From assembly GCA_902797525.1 (NCBI GenBank), contig CADBSZ010000040.1, forward strand, positions 1 through 6,419: a stretch of 6,419 nt of DNA, written 5' to 3'. Source of the DNA: an uncultured Ruminococcus sp. (GTDB lineage: Bacteria > Bacillota > Clostridia > Oscillospirales > Acutalibacteraceae). Below are positions 1-5,595 of this stretch, in pieces; the stretch's first letter is position 1, and every line of letters begins with the position of its first letter. The position numbers and the translations under genes are program-made. The notes below the pieces were generated by a model, which made no database searches, was not told the origin of the DNA, and saw only the letters and a list, made by a program, of their open reading frames with translations.

Positions 1-709
1 ACTCTATGCAGAAGTCGCGGTCGGACACGCCGTCGAGCGAGTTGTTGGTAATGCGGTCAAAGCCGAGCAAGCCGGCGGTAATCGAGCGGTCGATGGGGTA
101 GGTGGTGCCGGCGAGCGCGCAGGAGCCGAGCGGCATTTCGTCCATGCGCTTCAGGCAGTCCTCCAAACGCGAAACGTCGCGCAGCAGCATTTCGCCGTAC
201 GCCAGCAGGTGATGACCGAACACAATCGGCTGCGCTCTTTGCAGGTGGGTGTAGCCCGGCATAACCGTGTCGCTGTATTTTTCCGCCTTGTCGGCAATCA
301 CCTTGATTAAATCCACGACAAGGTTTTTGACATTGACAACCTCTTTTTTGAGGTAGAGCTTAATGTCCAGCGCAACCTGGTCGTTACGGCTGCGCGAGGT
401 GTGCAGCCGCTTTCCGTTGTCGCCGATGCGCTTTGTCAGCTCGCCCTCGATGAAGGTGTGAATGTCCTCCGCCTCGGGGTCAATCGTCAGCGCGCCGGAA
501 TCAAGGTCGGCCAAAATGCCCTGTAAGCCCTGAATAATGTCGGCGCTGCTTTCCTCGCTGATAATGCCGCACTTGCCGAGCATGGTTGCATGGGCAATGC
601 TGCCCTCAATATCCTCCCTGTACATGCGGCTGTCAAAGGAGATGGAAGAGTTAAAATCGTTGGTTGTTTTTGAAAGCTCCTTTTTGAAGCGTCCTTTCCA
701 AAGCTGCAT
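1..709 (-). CDS. argH: Argininosuccinate lyase, N-terminal part (cut by window edge)
   Basis: Argininosuccinate lyase splits argininosuccinate into arginine and fumarate, the last step of arginine synthesis, in the cytoplasm as a homotetramer. The frame opens with ATG at 709 and runs off the left edge, giving 236 of the roughly 460 residues usual for the family. The start MQLWKGRF matches the typical MxLWGGRF opening. Conserved blocks follow in order: EDIHTFIEGEL (81-91), HTSRSRNDQVA (103-113) and GYTHLQRAQP (152-161), the last holding the Thr-His pair of the active site. The flexible GSSxMPxKxN catalytic loop would lie beyond the window and cannot be checked. A GAGGG ribosome binding site sits 6 bases before the ATG. 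The gene lies 83 bases behind argG on the same strand, without a visible promoter of its own, so it is very probably co-transcribed with argG. No frameshift is seen in the visible part. Confidence 0.96.
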   Translation of the reverse strand, partial: MQLWKGRFKKELSKTTNDFNSSISFDSRMYREDIEGSIAHATMLGKCGIISEESSADIIQGLQGILADLDSGALTIDPEAEDIHTFIEGELTKRIGDNGKRLHTSRSRNDQVALDIKLYLKKEVVNVKNLVVDLIKVIADKAEKYSDTVMPGYTHLQRAQPIVFGHHLLAYGEMLLRDVSRLEDCLKRMDEMPLGSCALAGTTYPIDRSITAGLLGFDRITNNSLDGVSDRDFCIE

Positions 710-735
710 TTTTATCCCTCTTATAAACACTATTT

Positions 736-759
736 GGGCAGGGGTATTTCACCCTGCCC
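736..759 (-). other. Intergenic hairpin between argG and argH
   Basis: GGGCAGGG (736-743) and CCCTGCCC (752-759) form a perfect 8-bp, GC-rich inverted repeat around an 8-base loop. In the argG-argH transcript it falls 33 bases after the argG stop and 26 bases before the argH start. Neither strand has a run of T after the stem, so it is not a standard intrinsic terminator. Possible roles are a processing or stability element that sets the argG:argH ratio, or a partial terminator. The structure is directly visible, while the role is inference. Confidence 0.6.
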
Positions 760-792
760 GAATGATTGATTGTTTACAATAAATGTGTCGTT

Positions 793-2016
793 TTATTTAA
801 TAAGACCTTTCTTTGCGCGAACCTTAATCGGCAGGCCAAACAGGTTGATGAAGCCTGCGCTGTCGTTCTGGTCGTAAACCTCGTCCTCGTCGAAGGTGGC
901 AATTTCTTCGTCATAGAGGCTGTAGGGACTGGTAACGCCGGCGTCAATGATGTTGCCCTTATAGAGCTTGAGCTTGACGTCGCCGGTCACATACTCCTGC
1001 GTGCTGTCAACAAATGCGGACATCGCCTCGCGCAGCGGAGTGTACCACTTGCCGTCGTATACCAAATCGGCAAAGGTGTTGGCAAGGTTCTTCTTGTAGT
1101 GCAGGGTGTCCTTGTCAAGGCAGATTTCCTCAAGCTTGTTGTGCGCCGCATAGAGGATAGTGCCGCCGGGGGTTTCATAAACGCCGCGCGCCTTCATGCC
1201 GACCAGACGGTTCTCGACAATGTCGGTAATGCCGATGCCGTTTCTGCCGCCGATTTCGTTGAGCTTTTCAATAATAGCAACGCTTTCGGTATCCTCGCCG
1301 TTAATTTGAGTGGGAATACCCTTTTCAAAGTGAATGGTCACATATTCGGGCTTGTCGGGAGCCTGCTCGGGAGACACGCCCATTTCGAGGAAGCCCTCTT
1401 TGTTGTACATCGGCTCGTTGGCGGGATCCTCCAAATCAAGGCCCTCGTGACTGAGATGCCACAGGTTTTTATCCTTGGAGTAGTTGGTTTCGCGGTTAAT
1501 TTTGAGCGGAATGCCTTTCTTTTCCGCGTAGGCAATTTCTTCCTCACGGGATTTGAACTCCCATGTTCTCCACGGAGCGATAATCTTCATATCGGGAGCA
1601 TACGCCTTAATCGCCAGTTCAAAACGTACCTGGTCGTTGCCCTTGCCGGTGCAGCCGTGACAAATGGCGTCGGCGCCTTCGGCCTTGGCAATTTCTACAA
1701 TTCTTTTTGCAATAACAGGACGCGCAAAAGAGGTGCCGAGCAGATATTTGCCCTCGTAAACCGCGCCTGCCTTAACAGTGGGGAATACGTACTCTTCCAC
1801 AAATTCCTTGTTCAAATCCTCAATATACAGCTTGGAAGCGCCGGTCGCAATTGCCTTTTCCTCCAGACCGTCAAGCTCGGTGCCCTGTCCGACGTTGCCG
1901 GAAACTGCGATTACCTCGCAGCCGTCATAGTTTTCCTTGAGCCACGGAATGATGATGGATGTGTCCAAACCGCCGGAATATGCGAGAACTACTTTTTTGA
2001 TTTTGTTGTCAGCCAT
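793..2016 (-). CDS. argG: Argininosuccinate synthase
   Basis: ArgG joins citrulline and aspartate, using ATP, to make argininosuccinate, the penultimate step of arginine synthesis. It is cytoplasmic and usually tetrameric. The 407-residue product has the normal family length. The N-terminal adenine-nucleotide alpha-hydrolase fold carries the PP-loop AYSGGLDTS (12-20). The second family signature, [12 protein letters not shown], is at 121-132. Other conserved stretches are APWRTWEF (147-154), the NLWHLSHEG segment (184-192), the ETPGG motif (281-285) and SPYSLYDE (363-370). The longest reading of the frame starts at 2031, but that ATG lies inside the sequence that supplies the Shine-Dalgarno GGAGGA (2029-2024). 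The ATG at 2016 sits 7 bases after GGAGGA and gives the expected [16 protein letters not shown] start, so I chose it. A promoter and an ARG box lie upstream and argH follows. No damage is seen. Confidence 0.98.
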   Translation of the reverse strand: MADNKIKKVVLAYSGGLDTSIIIPWLKENYDGCEVIAVSGNVGQGTELDGLEEKAIATGASKLYIEDLNKEFVEEYVFPTVKAGAVYEGKYLLGTSFARPVIAKRIVEIAKAEGADAICHGCTGKGNDQVRFELAIKAYAPDMKIIAPWRTWEFKSREEEIAYAEKKGIPLKINRETNYSKDKNLWHLSHEGLDLEDPANEPMYNKEGFLEMGVSPEQAPDKPEYVTIHFEKGIPTQINGEDTESVAIIEKLNEIGGRNGIGITDIVENRLVGMKARGVYETPGGTILYAAHNKLEEICLDKDTLHYKKNLANTFADLVYDGKWYTPLREAMSAFVDSTQEYVTGDVKLKLYKGNIIDAGVTSPYSLYDEEIATFDEDEVYDQNDSAGFINLFGLPIKVRAKKGLIK

Positions 2017-2023
2017 GATGATT

Positions 2024-2029
2024 TCCTCC
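2024..2029 (-). promoter_or_regulatory. argG ribosome binding site (decides the start)
   Basis: On the minus strand the bases read GGAGGA and end 7 bases before the ATG at 2016, which is ideal spacing. The alternative in-frame ATG at 2031 overlaps this site and would have no binding site of its own, so the shorter protein is preferred. Confidence 0.85.
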
Positions 2030-2053
2030 ATGTCAATTTGTTGTTACGAATCC

Positions 2054-2081
2054 ATTATACACCATCTTTGTAAAAAATCAA
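2054..2081 (-). promoter_or_regulatory. argG promoter, SigA type
   Basis: On the minus strand a perfect -10 box TATAAT (2059-2054) lies 16 bases after TTGATT (2081-2076), which matches four of six -35 consensus bases. Transcription would start near 2047, leaving a leader of about 30 bases before the argG ATG. This fits a simple leader with no room for a riboswitch. The ARG box at 2090-2105 lies just upstream of the -35 box. Confidence 0.75.
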
Positions 2082-2089
2082 GTGTTTGC

Positions 2090-2105
2090 TTGAATAAATA
2101 TTCAA
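2090..2105. promoter_or_regulatory. ARG box (ArgR/AhrC operator) of the argGH promoter
   Basis: TTGAATA-AA-TATTCAA is a perfect inverted repeat with 7-bp arms and a 2-base centre. It contains TGAAT-N4-ATTCA exactly, the core known for ArgR and AhrC operators. It lies directly upstream of the argG -35 box, centred about 50 bases before the inferred transcription start. Repression of argGH when arginine is plentiful is the expected role. The match is visible and binding is inference. Confidence 0.7.
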
Positions 2106-2192
2106 TTTTTAATCTTTGCACAAAAAACGGGAAAGTGTTATTTATTTTTGGTCATAAAGCCGAATACTATGAGCTTATTGCTGATTAAAGGC

Positions 2193-2216
2193 AAAAAAAT
2201 CGGCGAAAAAAGCCGA
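2193..2216 (-). terminator. Weak terminator-like hairpin in the divergent region
   Basis: Read on the minus strand, TCGGC (2216-2212) and GCCGA (2204-2200) form a 5-bp stem with a T-rich 7-base loop, followed directly by seven T (2199-2193). The shape is that of a small intrinsic terminator, but the stem is short and no transcript is known to reach it. It lies upstream of the argG promoter, so it could block stray antisense transcription coming from the flavin reductase side. It may also be chance in AT-rich DNA. Confidence 0.25.
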
Positions 2217-2229
2217 AAGACAATTATTA

Positions 2230-2239
2230 TGAATATTCA
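2230..2239. promoter_or_regulatory. TGAATATTCA palindrome, possible operator
   Basis: This is a perfect 10-bp palindrome built from the same TGAAT/ATTCA half-sites as the ARG box at 2090-2105, but with no gap between the halves. It is centred about 60 bases upstream of the -35 box of the flavin reductase promoter. It could be a degenerate or auxiliary ArgR site or an unrelated operator. Chance is possible in DNA this rich in A and T. Confidence 0.35.
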
Positions 2240-2286
2240 AAAAAAGGCACAAAATATGCAAAATAATGAATATTATCCGTAAAGTA

Positions 2287-2301
2287 TTGAATATTATTCA
2301 A
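2287..2301. promoter_or_regulatory. 7-1-7 palindrome covering the flavin reductase promoter
   Basis: TTGAATA-T-TATTCAA is a perfect inverted repeat with 7-bp arms and a single central base. The arms are identical to those of the argG ARG box, whose centre is two bases. It covers the -35 box and most of the promoter spacer, the classic position for a repressor. The 7-1-7 layout resembles Fur/PerR-family boxes, while the half-sites resemble ArgR boxes. The protein that binds cannot be decided from sequence. Confidence 0.5.
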
Positions 2302-2314
2302 AAAGTGATATAAT
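2287..2314 (+). promoter_or_regulatory. Promoter of the flavin reductase gene
   Basis: TATAAT at 2309-2314 is preceded by TGA, which makes a perfect extended -10 element. A TTGAAT -35 box (2287-2292) lies 16 bases upstream and matches four of six consensus bases. Transcription would start near 2321, giving a leader of about 33 bases. The -35 box lies within the palindrome at 2287-2301, so repression by occlusion is likely. Confidence 0.75.
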
Positions 2315-2353
2315 ATATAGAAAAGAGAGATTATCGTTTTCAGAAAGGTTTTG

Positions 2354-2869
2354 ATGACAATGGCAGAGTTCCGACAAATTAACCCTCAGGAGATTTTTGA
2401 CAATCCCTTTAAGCTGATTGGCAGCGACTGGGGCTTAGTGACCGCAGGCGAGCGCGACGGCTTTAACCCCATGACAATCAGCTGGGGCGGCGTGGGTATT
2501 ATGTGGAACAAACCCGTGACTTTTACATTTATCCGTCCGCAGCGCTACACCTTTGAGTTTATCGAGCGCAGCGAGTACTATTCCGTCAGCTTCTTTGACG
2601 AGCAATTCCGCGGCGCGCTGAGCTTTTGCGGCTCCAAGAGCGGCAGAAATCACAACAAGCCGCAGGAAGCCGGCCTGACGCCTGCTTTCACCGAGGACGG
2701 CGTTCCGTATTTTGAGGAGGCGCGCCTGGTGTTGATTTGCAAAAAGCTGTATGCCCAGTATCTCAATGCGGAGAGCGTGCTCGGCGGTGATTCTGTGTTA
2801 AAGCACTATAACGGCGACGGATACCACAAAATGTACATCAGCGAAATTGTGGAAGTGTTGTCGAAGTAA
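2354..2869 (+). CDS. Flavin reductase family protein (FMN-binding split-barrel)
   Basis: The 171-residue product belongs by its sequence pattern to the flavin-reductase-like domain family (split barrel, usually 150-190 residues). Members bind FMN and pass electrons from NAD(P)H to free flavin or to a partner oxygenase or other protein. The telling stretch is near the N terminus: DWGLVTAG (25-32), then NPMTISWGG (38-46) where FMN is expected to bind, then WNKPV (51-55) and RPQRYT (61-66). The C-terminal YHKMYISEIVEV also fits. There is no signal peptide, so it should be cytoplasmic. ATG at 2354 is 5 bases after AGAAAGG. TTG at 2351 and ATG at 2360 are alternative starts that change the N terminus by only one or two residues. 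It diverges from argG and is followed after 44 bases by the dockerin protein gene. The substrate and any partner cannot be told. Confidence 0.88.
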   Translation: MTMAEFRQINPQEIFDNPFKLIGSDWGLVTAGERDGFNPMTISWGGVGIMWNKPVTFTFIRPQRYTFEFIERSEYYSVSFFDEQFRGALSFCGSKSGRNHNKPQEAGLTPAFTEDGVPYFEEARLVLICKKLYAQYLNAESVLGGDSVLKHYNGDGYHKMYISEIVEVLSK

Positions 2870-2900
2870 CGATAAAGGAAAAGAAAAGGAAAAAGAAAAA

Positions 2901-2906
2901 AGGAGG
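2901..2906 (+). promoter_or_regulatory. Strong ribosome binding site in a purine tract
   Basis: AGGAGG ends 7 bases before the ATG at 2914 and is a perfect Shine-Dalgarno match. It closes an unbroken run of 35 purines (2874-2908), which should keep the start region free of structure. No promoter of good quality is visible between the flavin reductase stop and this site. Confidence 0.9.
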
Positions 2907-2913
2907 AACCCCA

Positions 2914-5295
2914 ATGGGTGTCACAGCCCGAAAAATCACAAGTGTTTTGCTAAGCTTGAGTATGGCGGCGGCCGTGCTTTCGGCGTTCCCCGCAGTTTCA
3001 GCCGCAGCAGGCACAAAAACGGTGGAGCTGAGCTTTGCCGGCACAACGGATTTTTACGGCAAGCGCGACATTTTGCAGCAGTATGTCTGCAAAAGCGGAA
3101 CAACCGTCAAGCTGCTCAATGAAAAAAAGCTGTACAGCTACAACGTTGCTGACGATACGTTTACGCTGGAATACACCTTTCCCGACCAAACCGATATTAA
3201 CACGGCAGCAGGACAGTCGGGCACGGTCAGGGTGTTCGGAGGCGTTTCGTCGGCATATGTGAACGAATCCACCGGCAAGCTTTATTACGCGTATGACAAG
3301 TACAAAAAGTTCAACAAGCCCGAGGGCATGGCGGTTGAGGTCATCACCTATGATTTGGAGCAGGGCAAGGTAACTTCAACATCGGTATTCGCCGGGCAAA
3401 ACCTTTCTGCTGTCGGCGCGGACAACAGCGGCAACATTTATCTTGCCACGCGCGCCCAGTTTTCCGACATGGGCAACGAAACCGCGCTGCTTGTGTATAA
3501 CGCGAGCGGAAAAACCCGGCTCGCCAAGTCGTCGGTTGCCAATCCGATTGACACCTTTTGCGGCTTTACGAATGACGGGAAATTCTATTTTTCCGAAGTG
3601 AAATACACCTTAAATGAAAACGGCAGGTATTATGTTGAACGCTATTTAAAAGCCGGCAGCCGCGGCGGCGGCACGCTGAGCTTTGCGGACGGGATTGTCT
3701 GCAATTTGAACTACTATTACAATCAGCCTGCCAAAATCGTCAGTGACCGCTATTTGGCGAACTACACTACGCGGCTGTACGATATGACGACCGATGAGGC
3801 GGTGATGGCTTTTGACGGAACGCCGGCGAGTGAAAGCGATTTCACCGCGCGGCACAACGGCGCGGGAGTCGTGGTTGACGGCGGCTTTGCATATGTGCTC
3901 CACAGCGCCGGCCGCATTAACTGCTATTCGCTTGACGGCGGCGTGATTGCTTCAAGCTATGAAAGCGGACAGGATATTTTTAACTTTGTCAAATGCGGCG
4001 ACAGCCTGTTGGCGCTGATAAAGGACGGCGCTGCCTATCACTATCAAACGATTCCGCTCAGCACATTTGCTCCGGCGGAAGCAACTACTCTGAACCTGAA
4101 CGATTTGCCGGTTTATCAGCACACCAAGGCGGAAATCGTGCAGAAATTTGCCGAAGCCGCGCCAAAGGATTTCAGCGCGCAGTTTTATGAAACCCGGGGC
4201 TCGGCAGACGCGCCCTACCGGGAATTTACGCTGACCGGGGAAACCAAACAAAACATTCTTAATTTGGCAAATTACTACCGCTGGCGCGAGGGACTGAGCA
4301 CCTTTGCGTCTGCTGATGAAACCACATGGAGCAACGCCGCGAAGGGCGCGGTGCTCACCGACAAAAACGTTCGCGTCAACCATGCGCTGTCACATTATCC
4401 GCCCAGACCGGACGATATGGACGAGGATTTTTACGCGGCGGCGTATCAGGCGACAAGCACCAGTAACATCGCCTATGGATTTGCCAGCGGTCAAACGGCA
4501 ATTGTACACTTGTTTCGCGGCTTCCTGAATGACAAGGGCTACACGATTCCCGGCCACCGCGACACCTTTTTCACGCGCAACGGCGACCGCTTTGCGGCAG
4601 GCTACACCGACTATGGCGCGGTAAATACCATTCAATACACCGGCACGCCCAATCCGCAGGGCAACTCCGTTGTCGGCAACAACCAGCCGGCCTATGCATG
4701 GCCGACGCCCGGCTATTTTCCCGTGGAGGACATCGACGTTTCCTCGGTTTGGTCAATTAACCTCAACACCGATTTGGCAGGCTTGTCCTCAAAAGCCTTC
4801 ACCGTCACCGTCACCGATTTGGACACGGGCGAGGAGTTTGTGCGCGACAGCTACGACGCCGGGCTTTACACTACCACCAGCTGGGGACGCTACATTTCGT
4901 TTGCGCCGCCCGTTGCCGAAAGCTACAGCGGCAAAAGCTACAAGGTTGAGGTGTTCAATCTTTCCGACAGCGACGGCATGCCACTTACGCTGGAGTATAC
5001 CGTCAACTTTTTCAGCTATGCCGACAAGGTGGAAATCGACGGCGCGGAATATACCTGCGACGCATACGGCAGACTGACCGAGGTGCTGCCGCCGTATTTG
5101 CCCGGCGATGTCAATCTGGACAATGCGGTGAATGTTCGTGATGTCACCGAAACGCAGCGTGCTTTGGCGCAATTGATAACATTGACGCGTGCTCAGGAAC
5201 TGGCGGCGGATGTTAACCGCGACGGAAAGGTGTCGGTGGACGACATTACCTTCCTTCAGCAGTATTTGGCGGAGTATATCGCGGAATTAACCTAA
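2914..5295 (+). CDS. Secreted CAP-like domain protein with C-terminal type I dockerin
   Basis: The 793-residue product has a clear signal peptide: R6 and K7, a hydrophobic core at 8-25, and likely cleavage after A30 (AVSA). Residues about 35-400 show repeated short beta motifs (GKLYYAYD, GNIYLATR, GKFYFSEV, FAYVLHS) that suggest a beta-propeller-like fold. Residues about 445-605 look like a CAP/SCP-type domain: LNLANYYRWREGL (449-461), NHALSHYP (489-496), DMDEDFY, GHR (547-549) and AWPTPGYFP (595-603). A beta-sandwich-like stretch follows to about 705. The C terminus (730-793) is a type I dockerin with two calcium loops: D732, N734, D736, N740, D743 and D766, N768, D770, S774, D777. Dockerins bind cohesins on scaffoldins or the cell surface. 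No glycosidase, carbohydrate-binding or peptidase signature is recognised, so the activity is unknown. The gene may be co-transcribed with the flavin reductase and is followed by a strong hairpin. Confidence 0.85.
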   Translation: MGVTARKITSVLLSLSMAAAVLSAFPAVSAAAGTKTVELSFAGTTDFYGKRDILQQYVCKSGTTVKLLNEKKLYSYNVADDTFTLEYTFPDQTDINTAAGQSGTVRVFGGVSSAYVNESTGKLYYAYDKYKKFNKPEGMAVEVITYDLEQGKVTSTSVFAGQNLSAVGADNSGNIYLATRAQFSDMGNETALLVYNASGKTRLAKSSVANPIDTFCGFTNDGKFYFSEVKYTLNENGRYYVERYLKAGSRGGGTLSFADGIVCNLNYYYNQPAKIVSDRYLANYTTRLYDMTTDEAVMAFDGTPASESDFTARHNGAGVVVDGGFAYVLHSAGRINCYSLDGGVIASSYESGQDIFNFVKCGDSLLALIKDGAAYHYQTIPLSTFAPAEATTLNLNDLPVYQHTKAEIVQKFAEAAPKDFSAQFYETRGSADAPYREFTLTGETKQNILNLANYYRWREGLSTFASADETTWSNAAKGAVLTDKNVRVNHALSHYPPRPDDMDEDFYAAAYQATSTSNIAYGFASGQTAIVHLFRGFLNDKGYTIPGHRDTFFTRNGDRFAAGYTDYGAVNTIQYTGTPNPQGNSVVGNNQPAYAWPTPGYFPVEDIDVSSVWSINLNTDLAGLSSKAFTVTVTDLDTGEEFVRDSYDAGLYTTTSWGRYISFAPPVAESYSGKSYKVEVFNLSDSDGMPLTLEYTVNFFSYADKVEIDGAEYTCDAYGRLTEVLPPYLPGDVNLDNAVNVRDVTETQRALAQLITLTRAQELAADVNRDGKVSVDDITFLQQYLAEYIAELT

Positions 5296-5297
5296 CC

Positions 5298-5331
5298 TTT
5301 GCACGGGCGGCAGAAACGCCGCCCGTGCAAA
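5298..5331 (+). terminator. Strong hairpin after the dockerin protein gene
   Basis: TTTGCACGGGCGGC (5298-5311) and its exact complement (5318-5331) form a perfect 14-bp stem around the 6-base loop AGAAAC, starting 2 bases after the stop codon. No T run follows on the plus strand (the next bases are ATAAAAATT). It is therefore either a terminator of the U-poor type or a structure that protects the 3' end of the mRNA. It also separates this gene from the 5S promoter 20 bases further on. Confidence 0.6.
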
Positions 5332-5351
5332 ATAAAAATTCTCGAAAAGTG

Positions 5352-5380
5352 TTGACAAAGTGATTTTGCTGTGATATAAT
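5352..5380 (+). promoter_or_regulatory. 5S rRNA promoter, full consensus
   Basis: TTGACA (5352-5357) and TATAAT (5375-5380) are both perfect SigA boxes with the optimal 17-base spacer. TGA directly before TATAAT adds an extended -10 element. The A-rich stretch upstream (5329-5349) could act as an UP element. Transcription should start near 5387, about 15 bases before the mature 5S end. This is the strongest promoter in the window, as expected for rRNA. Confidence 0.93.
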
Positions 5381-5401
5381 ACTTGATGTTGTTGAAAAAC
5401 A

Positions 5402-5517
5402 GTTGGTGTCGATGACGCTGAGGGTCCACCCGTTCCCATACCGAACACGGAAGTTAAGCTCAGTGGTGCCGACGATAGTAGTAGGGCGACTTGCTGTGAA
5501 AATAGGGAGATGCCAAC
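5402..5517 (+). rRNA. rrf: 5S ribosomal RNA
   Basis: This is the 5S RNA of the large ribosomal subunit, about 116 bases. The terminal helix pairs GTTGGTGTC (5402-5410) with GATGCCAAC (5509-5517), including G-T pairs. The hallmark central block is present: CCCGTTCCCATACCGAACACGG followed by AAGTTAAGCTC, which forms helix III and its loops, then GTGGTGCCGACGATAGTAG leading to helices IV and V. The ends are set from the helix and may be off by one or two bases. No 16S or 23S sequence lies on either side: a protein gene ends about 100 bases before it and another starts about 80 bases after it. With its own promoter and terminator it is an isolated 5S unit. Confidence 0.95.
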
Positions 5518-5526
5518 ACTTAAAGT

Positions 5527-5554
5527 GTCCACCCAGTAGGGTGGGCGTTTTTTT
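5527..5554 (+). terminator. Intrinsic terminator of the 5S rRNA unit
   Basis: GTCCACCC (5527-5534) pairs with GGGTGGGC (5539-5546) in an 8-bp stem with one G-T pair and the 4-base loop AGTA. A G and seven T (5548-5554) follow. This is a canonical Rho-independent terminator placed 9 bases after the 5S end. The intervening bases include ACACTT-A-AAGTGT (5516-5528), a small inverted repeat that overlaps the stem and the 5S 3' end. Confidence 0.92.
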
Positions 5555-5595
5555 ATGTGAAAAAAGCGAAAAATGCGAAAAATGCGGAGATTGTT

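Noticed and set aside
766..2073. A 435-codon open frame on the plus strand across the whole of argG.
   Set aside because: It is an exact antisense shadow of argG. Its predicted protein matches no family I know, while the minus strand gives a full ArgG with both signatures.
2122..2188. A protein-like plus-strand tail (GKVLFIFGHKAEYYELIAD) upstream of the flavin reductase gene, suggestive of a gene remnant.
   Set aside because: The frame continues upstream only as antisense of argG, with no own start or binding site. The stretch is too short to call a pseudogene.
2169..2282. A 37-codon ATG frame on the plus strand in the divergent control region.
   Set aside because: It has no ribosome binding site, its composition is that of AT-rich noncoding DNA, it overlaps the palindromes, and it resembles no known peptide.
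2847..2876. A possible promoter for the dockerin gene (TTGTGG, 18 bases, GATAAA).
   Set aside because: Both boxes match the consensus poorly and the spacing is long. It is no better than chance.
4801..4816. A short tandem ACCGTC repeat inside the dockerin protein gene.
   Set aside because: It encodes alternating Thr-Val in a beta strand and needs no other explanation.
4789..5172. Long minus-strand open frames within the dockerin protein gene (also at 3952-4383).
   Set aside because: They are antisense shadows of a GC-rich gene, with no family resemblance and no ribosome binding sites.
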